Virus record (IMG/VR): IMGVR_UViG_3300048439_000064
Location: 1 to 47,416 of that record
Direction: 5' to 3' (one strand)
Source of the DNA: a virus
DNA: 47,416 bases
Shown: positions 23,865 through 31,481 of the stretch, in pieces
Numbering within the stretch: the first letter of the stretch is position 1
How the letters are laid out: every line of letters starts with the position of its first letter
Made by a program: the position numbers and the translations under genes
The notes under the pieces: model-generated
Told to the model about the DNA's origin: nothing
Seen by the model: only the letters and a program-made list of their open reading frames with translations
The model's database searches: none

Positions 23865-24721
23865 AGCAAGATCTCGTCAACTCGTGGGGGTGCCACGACT
23901 TTAGTAAAGTATGTTGGTCCGTTTGAATATGCGTATGCTTTAAGCCCCTCACCATTATTAGAGTCTGAGTAACATTCAAACTTGTAAGGGCAGTACGCAC
24001 AACCAGAAGGAAGTTTCATGTTTCCTTTCTTACCTTCAGGTATAGGAGCATAACATCGTGAGGGTGGCGTGTCAACAGAAATCGCAGCTCTAACCTTCTT
24101 TATTTTGTCTTTTACATTCGGCTTCTCAAGATCGTCGGGACGATACAAACACAACTCACCGCTCTCTTTGTTGATAACAAGAAAGCCTCCTTCGTTTGTG
24201 TTCTCTGCCGTCTCATATCCTGAGAGCTGTGCTAGATATCCAAAGGGGTCGTTGTCAGCAAGAGTTCCGTTCCTAAACTTATTAAATGCAAACTTAGAAG
24301 CTGTCTTAACGTCCACTACCTCACCGTTAATCTTACAATCCATATGGCCTTTGATGCCAGACACGTCTATTTCTTTTTGTTCTGATGTAACCTCGTGTCC
24401 CGTCATGCGGACTAACATCAAGACAATCTCCTCTAGAAGATGTCCATAAAGAAATTTGATTTGTGTTGCACCGCTAATGGATCGGGCGGTAGAAGGCGTT
24501 TTACTTTCATACCACAACTGTCGTAGGGGTCTTCCGATGTTAGACATCCGCAGGGTAAACTCTGCTTGAGGATCTCGTGGTGTAGCCCAAGACAAGATGC
24601 TTTCTTTAATACGGACAAGAGTATCATCCAGCTCTGTCTCATCAATATTAAGTGGCTCACCGGCTGACAAGCCTTCAAGCCTTCCATATATATCCTGTAT
24701 TAATGTATCTAAAGTATTCAT
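23861..24721 (-). CDS. PD-(D/E)XK exonuclease, RecB/Cas4-like with Cys cluster
   Basis: 286 aa. Catalytic motifs: E97/E98 in the helix GHLLEEIV, D128 in KGHMD, and D137-V-K139 in VVDVKTAS. Four cysteines (C223, C241, C244, C250; CxxCxxxxxC at the end) could bind a 4Fe-4S cluster, as in Cas4 and AddB; the first Cys lies nearer the others than in Cas4. In T7-like phages lacking a gp6 homologue, this family supplies the 5' exonuclease needed for host DNA degradation, primer removal and recombination. It is coupled by ATGA overlap to the GIY-YIG gene upstream and to 23556 downstream. There is no CRISPR context. Confidence 0.85.
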   Translation of the reverse strand: MNTLDTLIQDIYGRLEGLSAGEPLNIDETELDDTLVRIKESILSWATPRDPQAEFTLRMSNIGRPLRQLWYESKTPSTARSISGATQIKFLYGHLLEEIVLMLVRMTGHEVTSEQKEIDVSGIKGHMDCKINGEVVDVKTASKFAFNKFRNGTLADNDPFGYLAQLSGYETAENTNEGGFLVINKESGELCLYRPDDLEKPNVKDKIKKVRAAISVDTPPSRCYAPIPEGKKGNMKLPSGCAYCPYKFECYSDSNNGEGLKAYAYSNGPTYFTKVVAPPRVDEILL

Positions 24722-25275
24722 TCTGATTCCAATTTAACTTGATTTATAATATTACGAGCTTCTTCTGTTGAGCATTGAAACCACTCGCCTTTTTGTTCGA
24801 ACCTTTCAGCTAAGATTGTATGTGCCTTAGCTTCTGAAGCTCGACGGTTACTAACTTTACAATAAGACACTAACTCAAAATCACGAAAAGGGCTAGAAGT
24901 TTGATAGTTTTTTAATCTATCTGTTGCATCTACAGCCATTCCAACCTTTACCCACCCCTCAAATGCAGGGTTGGTTATAACATAAACCTGTCCTTCACTG
25001 GACTTTTTGTAATTCTTTAGTGAGCTAAAAGCTGCAGCCTCAAAACTTTTATACCGTCCGGGCTTGTGTAGGGGGTGTGAAGTAGGAATGTACTTACTGT
25101 CAACCCACATTCGATTTGTGTTTTTATTTATGTGAGCCTTTAAAGTTCTTTTCCCACCGTCTTTTGCGCCAACATAAAAATATTTTCCGTCTTCTTCAAT
25201 AATATTTTTACAGTAATTCATTGTTAGTTCTTTAATATATTCTTCAGTGTGTTTCATACCAGTTGTTTCCGACAT
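24718..25275 (-). CDS. GIY-YIG family nuclease-like protein (T5orf172/homing-like)
   Basis: 185 aa. Residues about 30-85 are a basic/aromatic module (GKYFYVGAKDGGKRTLKAHINK, with WVDSKYIP). Residues about 95-175 are a GIY-YIG domain: GQVYVITN, GWVKVGMAVDATDRLKNY, then SEAKAHTILAERF and GEWFQCS. The VYVI...VKVG form with R (in DRLKNY) and E (SEAKAH) fits the T5orf172/MUG113 branch. GGGAG 8 nt upstream supports ATG 25275. It overlaps the DNA polymerase 3' end by 32 nt and the exonuclease start by 4 nt. It is a free-standing homing endonuclease or a repair nuclease; the target is unknown. Confidence 0.8.
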   Translation of the reverse strand: MSETTGMKHTEEYIKELTMNYCKNIIEEDGKYFYVGAKDGGKRTLKAHINKNTNRMWVDSKYIPTSHPLHKPGRYKSFEAAAFSSLKNYKKSSEGQVYVITNPAFEGWVKVGMAVDATDRLKNYQTSSPFRDFELVSYCKVSNRRASEAKAHTILAERFEQKGEWFQCSTEEARNIINQVKLESE

Positions 25276-27004
25276 TATATTCTCCCGTTAAACTGCACTT
25301 TAAGTTAAAGTCATTACCGGCCTTCTCGATTGCAGCAATACCCAGCTCACCAACTCTATCTGCTACATCCTTGTGTGCTTCGATCTGCCACTCATCGTGG
25401 ACGTTAGCTACAAAGTGTGCATCAAGATCCTTGATAGATTCTTGAAGGTTAATCACTGCTTGCTTCATAACAATAGCACCAGCACCTTGCAGCAAAGTAT
25501 TTAACGCTGCGTGTTCCGACCGAACAAATAACTTACGTTTGTCCAGTCCCTTGAGGTATCCTCTTCGAGCCGCTCCCGCAACTCTGTCTTTAAGATTTTT
25601 AAATGCAGGGAGATTATCGAAGAAAGATTGTCTAAGTCTTCCACCATCTTTTGCGTCTCCTCCAACCACTGAACCAAGTTTAGCATCTCCTGCTCCGTAC
25701 AAGAGTGCATAGATGAAAGTTTTTGCCTGAGGTCTTGATTCAAGTCCCGCAGCATTTTGATTTGCTGTGTGTATGTCTCCGTTGAGAAGTTCATAAGTAA
25801 AGCCCTCGTCGTTCATGTAGTGTGCTAACATTCTTAGTTCAAGTCCACTGGCATCAATACCTACCAAGCGATACCCGTCATCTACAACCCAACACTGCCG
25901 ACACTCTTTACCGTATGGGCTACTTGTACTTGGAACCTGTGCCATGTTAGGACTTCTGTGTGTCATCCGTCCTGTCACTGCACCATTAGTATTTACAAAA
26001 CCGTGAATGCGTCCGTCGTCTCCAAGCTCTTTGAACCAAGAGTTTATTTGTGCAATACGCTTTTGAAGCATGAGATACTCAGCAATGATTGCAGCCTCAG
26101 GTATGTTTTTTACTTGCGATAAGACTTTCTCATCAACAATTGGCTGTCCCGTAGGCGTAAACTTTTTAGGCTTCCAGCCAAACTCCAAGAGATATTCTCC
26201 AATTTGTTTCCTAGAGCCAAGATTAAAAGGTTCAGAATCACAGCGAATAAGACGCTTGTCTGGATCTTTGCTCGCCTTCTCATACTCTTCATCAGATAGC
26301 CGGACCTTCCTTGTTTCTTTGTGGACTTGCGCCATCTTAGAAAGCTTACCTGCTTTGGTAAAAGTAGGGACAAGTTCCATAGATGTCTCACGGGGCTTGA
26401 ATGTTTTATGTACTTCTTTTTCTGCTTGAGAAAGCTTGCCTGTCAGTTCCGCTAGTAGCTCCATTGCATGTTGTTGATTAAGCTTGAAGCCTTTATCTCG
26501 CTGTGCATTTAAGATTCGATACACGCTATGTTCTAAAGCAACTGAGGCAGGACCAAAGCCCGGAAGCTCTGCTGTTGTTAGATGTCTATAAACTTTATAG
26601 TTGAGAGATACATCTTGCTTACAATACTTCATCATCTCTGGCGTATAGTATTCAAAGTTATCATACTCAATCTTGCGATGTCGTAGCCTGTATCCCCACC
26701 CCTCTAGAGCATGACCACCCTCACGAGCAGGGTTGAACAGCCGAGAAAGAACAAGTGTGTCTACAATTTTAATACTACCATCGTCCAGATTAACGCCTGT
26801 TAGTTTCTCGATGACGGGAATGTCATAACCAAGAATGTTGTGGCCGATGAGTTTGGTTGCATTTTGTAGAAGACTTATTCCTTTGTCAATACATTCGGGA
26901 CCATACTCGTAAAACTTTCCGGTCTCTGTATCCATAGCAACTATACAAAACATCTTGGTCGGCTTAAGGCCGTCAGCTTCTATATCAAAAACATAAGATG
27001 TCAT
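25244..27004 (-). CDS. Family A DNA polymerase with 3'-5' exonuclease (T7 gp5-like)
   Basis: 586 aa; replicates the phage genome. Exonuclease motifs: D7-I-E9, H55-N56...D61, and Y127xxxD131. Polymerase motif A is GIDASGLELR (D384, E389, R391), motif B is R424xxxK428xxxYxxxYG, and motif C is H536-D537-E538. The residue matching E. coli Phe762 is Tyr432, as in T7 (Y526), the form associated with lytic phages. The N-terminal AEWGYRL-like segment (EGWGYRLRHRK) is also T7-like. It lies 3 nt overlapping the primase-helicase gene, forming the replisome operon. Only about 120 aa shorter than T7 gp5. Confidence 0.95.
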   Translation of the reverse strand: MTSYVFDIEADGLKPTKMFCIVAMDTETGKFYEYGPECIDKGISLLQNATKLIGHNILGYDIPVIEKLTGVNLDDGSIKIVDTLVLSRLFNPAREGGHALEGWGYRLRHRKIEYDNFEYYTPEMMKYCKQDVSLNYKVYRHLTTAELPGFGPASVALEHSVYRILNAQRDKGFKLNQQHAMELLAELTGKLSQAEKEVHKTFKPRETSMELVPTFTKAGKLSKMAQVHKETRKVRLSDEEYEKASKDPDKRLIRCDSEPFNLGSRKQIGEYLLEFGWKPKKFTPTGQPIVDEKVLSQVKNIPEAAIIAEYLMLQKRIAQINSWFKELGDDGRIHGFVNTNGAVTGRMTHRSPNMAQVPSTSSPYGKECRQCWVVDDGYRLVGIDASGLELRMLAHYMNDEGFTYELLNGDIHTANQNAAGLESRPQAKTFIYALLYGAGDAKLGSVVGGDAKDGGRLRQSFFDNLPAFKNLKDRVAGAARRGYLKGLDKRKLFVRSEHAALNTLLQGAGAIVMKQAVINLQESIKDLDAHFVANVHDEWQIEAHKDVADRVGELGIAAIEKAGNDFNLKCSLTGEYNVGNNWYETH

Positions 27005-28638
27005 ATTTCATCTCCAAGTTCATCAATCATTGTATCAATATCTACTTCGTTGAGGCGTCCTGTTTCTTGGTCGTAGTGGAGGTGTGTGGCTAAACCAACG
27101 TCACCAGTATATCTAGACTTAAGGACACGTACTTTAGTAGTTGAGGCAACCATAACATCGTCTGACTGTTGGTTACGCTCTAAGCTTATCACACAATCAC
27201 TAAGTTGTGCAATAGATTGTGAGCCACGTAAATGATTTAATGCAGTCTCAATACCGTTCTCATGACCTCGATCACCTTGGGTGCGTCGAAGGTGTGACAC
27301 AAGAATCATACCACAGCCGGTCTCTTCTACGAGAGTTCTAAGCCTGTGCATAATCATATCAATAGCTTTGCGTTCATCAGGATCATCAGATAAAAGAACA
27401 AGCATATGGAGGTGGTCAAGAACAATCCACTTACAATCACAGCCGATAATCATGTAGCGTAGTTTACTGAATACACTTTCAAGATCATTCATGCCGAGGT
27501 GTCCATAAACCCAGACACGATCTGTGTTCTCGCCGCCGAACATTTCTTGGTGCATTTCTCTTAGGTTGTCATCATCAAAAAGATTACGAACACTGTCAAG
27601 GTGGAGTCGGGCATCGGCCTCGATAGATAAGATACCATCAATAGTTCTTTGCCAATTCTCTTCGAGAGCCATAACTCCTACATTATCTTTAGTCTTCTTG
27701 ATGAGCCAATGCTCTAGCTCACGGGTGACGCTGGACTTACCAAGACCTGTACCACCCGTCAAGGTTACTAGCTCACCAGCACGAAGACCCTCTAGCTTCT
27801 CGTTCAGTCCTTCCCAAGGGAAAGGCACAGAGTCTGTTCGTGTTCTCGTAAGATAACTTTCTAAGTTGTCAGAGACATTGAGAACGCCTGAAGGAGTATA
27901 CTTCTTAGCGTTCCACCAGTTGTGGACATAGGCCTTGTGCTGTCCGGCCCGTAACATATCGTTAGCATCTTTGTAGTCAACGGGGACTTCCATGATCCTA
28001 GCCTTGCCGGGTCGAAGAAGTCTTGCTACTTTCTTAGCGGCATCACGTCCATGCTGATCGTTGTCAAAGTTAATAATAATATTATCAAAAGATTCTAAGA
28101 ACTCTAGATTTTCTTTGACATCACGATCTGCTGACTGTGCGCCGTTACGAATAGATACAACCGGCCACTGAGAACCCATGAGTTCGTAGGCTGACATCGC
28201 ATCTACTTCGCCTTCAACAAGTGTTACATATTTACCACCGCTTTGAAACAACTGTTGGCCGAAAAGACCACAGCTTTTCCCATCACCACGCCAAACAAAA
28301 CTTTTATTTTCTTTGCGTACCTTGACGCCAATTGCTTCGTTGCCAGAATAGTATGGGTATATGTGTTCTACAATCTGACCTGTAGAGTTTTTAACGGATC
28401 GAACTCTATACTTCTTTGCTGTTGCTAGGCTGATACTCCTGTCAGTTAGTGGATAAAACTCTCCGCTTGGTGCGGGTGTCTTCTGATAATTTGACATAGA
28501 AGTCACGTTACTTTTTTCCTTGTCACTAGGAATGAAAACCCCGCAACTAAAACATTTGATGGAACCATCGTCGTTCATAGCTGCGGGGTCGGAACCCCCA
28601 CACTCAGGGCAGGGGAGTCGGGTTTGAACAAAGGCCAT
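27001..28638 (-). CDS. Bifunctional primase-helicase (T7 gp4-like)
   Basis: 545 aa. Residues 10-32 are a four-Cys zinc-binding domain (C10, C13, C29, C32). The Toprim primase has VEGEVDA (E142) and FDND (D192, D194). The RecA-like hexameric helicase (DnaB family) has Walker A GGTGLGKS (295-302), Walker B WIVLDH (D408) and a sensor SHLRR (458-462). It unwinds DNA and lays primers for the polymerase next door (stop overlaps polymerase start, ATGACATC region). GAGG lies 6 nt before the ATG. The C-terminus is acidic (DTMIDELGDEI), as in T7 gp4, where the tail contacts the polymerase. Confidence 0.95.
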   Translation of the reverse strand: MAFVQTRLPCPECGGSDPAAMNDDGSIKCFSCGVFIPSDKEKSNVTSMSNYQKTPAPSGEFYPLTDRSISLATAKKYRVRSVKNSTGQIVEHIYPYYSGNEAIGVKVRKENKSFVWRGDGKSCGLFGQQLFQSGGKYVTLVEGEVDAMSAYELMGSQWPVVSIRNGAQSADRDVKENLEFLESFDNIIINFDNDQHGRDAAKKVARLLRPGKARIMEVPVDYKDANDMLRAGQHKAYVHNWWNAKKYTPSGVLNVSDNLESYLTRTRTDSVPFPWEGLNEKLEGLRAGELVTLTGGTGLGKSSVTRELEHWLIKKTKDNVGVMALEENWQRTIDGILSIEADARLHLDSVRNLFDDDNLREMHQEMFGGENTDRVWVYGHLGMNDLESVFSKLRYMIIGCDCKWIVLDHLHMLVLLSDDPDERKAIDMIMHRLRTLVEETGCGMILVSHLRRTQGDRGHENGIETALNHLRGSQSIAQLSDCVISLERNQQSDDVMVASTTKVRVLKSRYTGDVGLATHLHYDQETGRLNEVDIDTMIDELGDEI

Positions 28639-28639
28639 G

Positions 28640-28870
28640 TTAGTCCTCTACTAGTTCAGCTTCCTCAATAAAAATAGCATCTTCGGAAAGATACTCTTGT
28701 ACTTTAGAGTGCAATGCAACCGATGCTGCCTGTGCAATAACTACTCGATCTTCAAGACTACGAACGTCTTGCTCTGCTAACACTAAAAGCTGGAAGGCCT
28801 TCTGGCCCTCCGGTGATAGAAGAGTTACATCATACGTTGTGTCCTCGTGGACATAAGTAATGTTACTCAT
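28640..28870 (-). CDS. Small hypothetical protein (DUF6447-like)
   Basis: 76 aa. A beta hairpin (ITYVHEDTTYDVTLLS) is followed by two helices (EGQKAFQLLVLAEQDVRSLEDRV..., AASVALHSKVQEYL). This looks like the small DUF6447 family from memory. It starts by TAATG overlap with the SSB gene and ends 1 nt before the primase-helicase start, so it is part of the replisome operon. The function is unknown. Confidence 0.7.
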   Translation of the reverse strand: MSNITYVHEDTTYDVTLLSPEGQKAFQLLVLAEQDVRSLEDRVVIAQAASVALHSKVQEYLSEDAIFIEEAELVED

Positions 28871-29292
28871 TAAATTTCATCTCCATCTTCTTCAACATCA
28901 AACTCAGCGCCGTCTGGTGAGCTGAACTCAACAAGGTTTAGAACTTGCATAGCTTGAAAATCTAAGCCTTTAAAGTCCTGACCGTTCCACTGTGTTTCCC
29001 ACTCTTTGAATTGCACCTTGACATGAGAGCCGTTACCAACGGTAGCGTTGATCTCTCGCTTACTCTTATCATAAAGCTTTGGTGCTTCACGAATCATACC
29101 ACGAGGTCCGTCTACCTTACGCTTAATAATTAACGCAGGACCATCATCAGTATCTTTTACTGTGAATCCACGATTGCGAAAGCTATCAGCAACATCGTCA
29201 TCGACAACGAGGTTGACTGAATAGGCCGGTGTAAATTTAGTATTGGGTGTAGTGACAAAAGACCAATACGCTTTTCCTTCTAATACTGCCAT
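28870..29292 (-). CDS. Single-stranded DNA-binding protein, T7 gp2.5-like
   Basis: 140 aa with an OB-fold-like beta pattern: GKAYWSFVTTPNTKF at the N-terminus, and HVKVQFKEWETQW and FQAMQVLNLVEF in the second half. The C-terminal tail is acidic (GAEFDVEEDGDEI), as in gp2.5, where it contacts polymerase and helicase. AAGGAG precedes the ATG. Being directly upstream of the primase-helicase supports the role in coating ssDNA and promoting annealing. Confidence 0.82.
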   Translation of the reverse strand: MAVLEGKAYWSFVTTPNTKFTPAYSVNLVVDDDVADSFRNRGFTVKDTDDGPALIIKRKVDGPRGMIREAPKLYDKSKREINATVGNGSHVKVQFKEWETQWNGQDFKGLDFQAMQVLNLVEFSSPDGAEFDVEEDGDEI

Positions 29293-29296
29293 ATAC

Positions 29297-29512
29297 TTAT
29301 CTCCTTTGTAAGTGTGTAATGTAGGCTGGTATTTGCTTTAAAACAAATTCTTCTGTGATTGTGTTGTTACTGTTCTTGGCTTGTATTTTAACCCACGACT
29401 GCATATATTGCAATACCTCTAAGGGTGGGGTGCTTACACCAAGCATCATAACAAACGCTCGAATTAAAATATCTTCAATAAACTCATCGTCAGTTAAAAC
29501 TTCCTCGAACAT
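29297..29512 (-). CDS. Small hypothetical protein
   Basis: 71 aa, helical, with a DDEFIEDILIRAFVMMLG segment and VLQYMQSWVKIQ. It has GAGG about 10 nt upstream. It lies 4 nt before the SSB gene in the replication operon. The DDEFIEDILI pattern is like that in the gene at 33698 (DDEDFIDILIEAW), so the two may be distant relatives. No function is assigned. Confidence 0.65.
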   Translation of the reverse strand: MFEEVLTDDEFIEDILIRAFVMMLGVSTPPLEVLQYMQSWVKIQAKNSNNTITEEFVLKQIPAYITHLQRR

Positions 29513-29524
29513 CTATTGTATACC

Positions 29525-29797
29525 TCATGTAGATAAAGAAGAAAGAAGTGTACTTAATTTAACGCTGTCTAAAATAAAGTTAAGTCCTTCAGGAGACATA
29601 TCAGAAGATAAATTTACCTCTCCTTCAGTTTCAATAATTAATAGAAATCCTGAGTCTTTTGGTGGTGACATCTGTGTCTTCAAAGTGTCCAGCGAGTTTT
29701 GTATCCTATCAAATAAAGGAACATCTGTAAAGGATTCTTTCTGTGAAAAATTACCTTCAATTACTTTCATCATCCCTCCATCTTTATCATCAACCAT
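29525..29797 (-). CDS. Small hypothetical protein
   Basis: 90 aa, mixed composition: a Met/Lys N-terminus, then DVPLFDRIQNSLDTLKTQ and a beta segment (GFLLIIETEGEVNL) followed by a helix. AGGAG lies 10 nt before ATG. It shares its first bases with the 23-aa frame at 29770 in another frame. The GFLLIIETEG segment followed by LSPEGL is typical of small phage early proteins. The function is unknown. Confidence 0.6.
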   Translation of the reverse strand: MVDDKDGGMMKVIEGNFSQKESFTDVPLFDRIQNSLDTLKTQMSPPKDSGFLLIIETEGEVNLSSDMSPEGLNFILDSVKLSTLLSSLST

Positions 29798-29841
29798 ATA
29801 CCTACTACTCCTATTGTTAAAATTATAAAATACATCTCCAT
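29770..29841 (-). CDS. Possible 23-aa membrane peptide
   Basis: A frame starting on the TAATG overlap with the DUF3310 stop, coding MEMYFIILTIGVVGIWLMIK, then MEG and stop. It is one membrane helix and overlaps the start of the next gene out of frame. The overlap style matches the operon, but it is too short to be sure. Confidence 0.35.
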   Translation of the reverse strand: MEMYFIILTIGVVGIWLMIKMEG

Positions 29842-30128
29842 TAATTTAGTTCCTCAATAAGTCTTTCAATATACCAACGACACTTTCTTAAGTCTTCAAT
29901 AGGCTTTCCCTTATAGTCATAGCGCCAAAGATATTTTAGTGCGTTACCTTTCAGGTATCCGTTAAACTCATTGATGGGCATGGAGGCTTTGATTGCCTCG
30001 ATAGCTTCTATAGATCCTTTATTATAATGATCTGGTTGCGTTACTGGATCAGTATCTTTTCGAATAGAGAGTTTATTCAACTCCCTTACAGCATCCCACT
30101 GACTCGGCGTTGCATCATCTATTGACAT
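29841..30128 (-). CDS. DUF3310 protein (putative nucleotide kinase-related)
   Basis: 95 aa from ATG 30128, chosen because AGGAGG sits exactly 6 nt upstream; the TTG 3 nt before is less likely. The DUF3310 signature is clear: QPDHYNKGSIEAIEAI, GYLKGNALKYLWRYDYKGK, DLRKCRWYIERLIEEL. This domain occurs in T7 gp1.7, a nucleotide kinase, and in many phage early genes. It therefore probably acts in dNTP metabolism, together with the reductase. The ATG overlaps the stop of the 56-aa gene before it (TGATG). Confidence 0.87.
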   Translation of the reverse strand: MSIDDATPSQWDAVRELNKLSIRKDTDPVTQPDHYNKGSIEAIEAIKASMPINEFNGYLKGNALKYLWRYDYKGKPIEDLRKCRWYIERLIEELN

Positions 30129-30298
30129 CAATATCCTCCTTCTCGAATACGATTAAGTATATCATAGGTTTGTTCATAGCTCAAGTTTAAAGCTTGAAGT
30201 CCTTTAAGAACTGAATCATAATCTGGATTAGAATTACAATAGATGTTTACAAATACGAGGTCTGAAACAATTGCCTCAACTTCTTTTGTTTCTAACAT
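30128..30298 (-). CDS. 56-aa hypothetical early protein
   Basis: A short gene with a strong ribosome binding site (AAAGGAG, 6 nt before ATG at 30298). It encodes MLETKEVEAIVSDLVFVNIY, then a helix-rich acidic remainder (SVLKGLQALNLSYEQTYDIL). Its TGA overlaps the DUF3310 ATG. Two helices with a Cys between them; there is no known family. Confidence 0.72.
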   Translation of the reverse strand: MLETKEVEAIVSDLVFVNIYCNSNPDYDSVLKGLQALNLSYEQTYDILNRIREGGY

Positions 30299-30309
30299 TA
30301 CTATCTCCT

Positions 30310-30462
30310 TTATATAAACTTACCTGTCAAAAAAGAATCTATCATTTGAATACAAGAATACTGTAGAAACAACGCACCTAAAATTCCCCCGAAAGGATAC
30401 ACTACATAAGCTTTCCACGGGTTGTCACGAAGCCATTGCTCTAGTTCTTGATCTGTCATCAT
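30310..30462 (-). CDS. 50-aa membrane protein
   Basis: ATG at 30462 overlaps the stop of the gene before it by 4 nt (ATGA). It encodes a short acidic N-terminus (MMTDQELEQWLRDNPW) and a hydrophobic Gly/Leu/Phe-rich segment (VYPFGGILGALFLQYSC) that could cross the membrane. It ends inside the ribosome binding site of the next gene. This is probably an early inner-membrane peptide of unknown role. Confidence 0.68.
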   Translation of the reverse strand: MMTDQELEQWLRDNPWKAYVVYPFGGILGALFLQYSCIQMIDSFLTGKFI

Positions 30463-30737
30463 ATTATATTTACATATTCATCGTTAATGATTGTTTGAAT
30501 ATGTACATAACCTTCAGGCCAATATGTGTAAGACTCTTTCAAGGCCTTTGCAGTTCTGTGTACTGAGGCTTCAAAGTGTTCATGCATTCCCAGCTCTTCT
30601 TTATAATACCAGAATGGTATACGTAAGACAGGTTCTGCTGGTCCGTGTTCCTCGTAATATACTATAATCTCTGCATCGTTACCTACGGGACCGTCGTTAC
30701 CAAAGTGTTTTGTGTGTTTGTTATCTGGCTGTTTCAT
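30459..30737 (-). CDS. Hypothetical early protein
   Basis: 92 aa, His/Tyr/Trp-rich, with a beta-strand EIIVYYEEHGPAEPVLRIPFWYY and helix EHFEASVHRTAKALKE. AGGAAG lies 4 nt before ATG. The Trp/Tyr-rich centre suggests a globular protein, but no family is recognised. Confidence 0.7.
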   Translation of the reverse strand: MKQPDNKHTKHFGNDGPVGNDAEIIVYYEEHGPAEPVLRIPFWYYKEELGMHEHFEASVHRTAKALKESYTYWPEGYVHIQTIINDEYVNII

Positions 30738-30745
30738 AAGACTTC

Positions 30746-30847
30746 CTAATTAACTATGTGTCCAGCAAAAGCCGCGACAAATAAAGGTAGTATAAATATT
30801 GATAAAAATAATAATTCGTTTAACACAAAATTAATTTTACTTTTCAT
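30746..30847 (-). CDS. 33-aa membrane peptide
   Basis: A very short gene with a good ribosome binding site (AAGGAG, 7 nt before ATG at 30847). It codes MKSKINFVLNELLFLSIFIL, then PLFVAAFAGHIVN: a charged start and one membrane helix. It lies in a gap of 111 nt between two genes, so it explains that sequence. Small phage membrane peptides often interfere with host transport or exclude other phages; this is not shown here. Confidence 0.62.
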   Translation of the reverse strand: MKSKINFVLNELLFLSIFILPLFVAAFAGHIVN

Positions 30848-30848
30848 T

Positions 30849-31148
30849 TTAAATCTCCTTAAGTATTGCTACTGATAGTAAGAAAAAAGATATACCGTTT
30901 AACATAATTAATGCTCTGTCTTTCCAGATGACTGCAACCCAAGTCCATAAAGCTATACCAACCCACCCAAACATAAGATCGTACATACGATAATCAGGTC
31001 CGGCAGAACGCATTGCCAAGCTACAAAGAACTATAATAGATGCAACCCACTTTAAATACCAATCAAAGTTATTTGGATACCAATTCCTGTCCGGTTTGTT
31101 GCGACCCAAAGCGCGAACTGCTGGGTCTCCTCGTCCTTCACTGCTCAT
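30849..31148 (-). CDS. Early membrane protein, 3 TM
   Basis: 99 aa. A hydrophilic N-terminus (SSEGRGDPAVRALGRNKPDRNWYP) is followed by hydrophobic segments at about 31-46 (WVASIIVLCSLAM), 58-74 (MFGWVGIALWTWVAVIW) and 79-97 (LIMLNGISFFLLSVAIL). The ATG overlaps the previous stop (TAATG). It would sit in the host inner membrane. The role is unknown. Confidence 0.75.
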   Translation of the reverse strand: MSSEGRGDPAVRALGRNKPDRNWYPNNFDWYLKWVASIIVLCSLAMRSAGPDYRMYDLMFGWVGIALWTWVAVIWKDRALIMLNGISFFLLSVAILKEI

Positions 31149-31480
31149 TATAAATCGCTAGGGTATGCAAAAGTTAAGTCAGTTTTATAATAACTGATGA
31201 TACTGTCTGTAATCATCGACAAAAACTCTCGCTGTTCTGTTGCCTCCATCTTTCTAAATATATGTAAAAGTCCTGCGCCTGTTGTAGTGAAAGGAAGATA
31301 CTCAATATCTAACTGTCGTGCGGCATCTTGAAAATCAGGAAGCTCCCACTCAAAGTATTTTAAAAGATCAACAATATAAATATCATTACTTTCCATAATA
31401 TCTACTATGTCGTGAGGAAAATCTACTTCAATATTTTCTGGTAAGATGTATAAATTTTCATCAATCTTTGCGTGTAACAT
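31148..31480 (-). CDS. Hypothetical early protein
   Basis: 110 aa, acidic and helical, with a PHDIVDIMESNDIYIVDLLK region and a C-terminal FRKMEATEQREFLSMI helix. It follows the DUF932 gene by 1 nt, so it is in the same operon. No motif or family is recognised. Confidence 0.72.
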   Translation of the reverse strand: MLHAKIDENLYILPENIEVDFPHDIVDIMESNDIYIVDLLKYFEWELPDFQDAARQLDIEYLPFTTTGAGLLHIFRKMEATEQREFLSMITDSIISYYKTDLTFAYPSDL

Positions 31481-31481
31481 A

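Noticed and set aside
23861-24721. CRISPR adaptation gene (Cas4)
   Set aside because: The Cys cluster and nuclease motifs resemble Cas4, but there is no array or other cas gene; the T7-like replisome context indicates a replication exonuclease.
25501-25794. 97-aa leftward frame inside the polymerase
   Set aside because: Looks helical but overlaps highly conserved polymerase motifs in another frame; no ribosome binding site.
29355-29828. 157-aa rightward frame in the leftward block
   Set aside because: Opposite to two plausible small genes with ribosome binding sites, no site of its own and a Ser/Ile/Lys composition typical of antisense.
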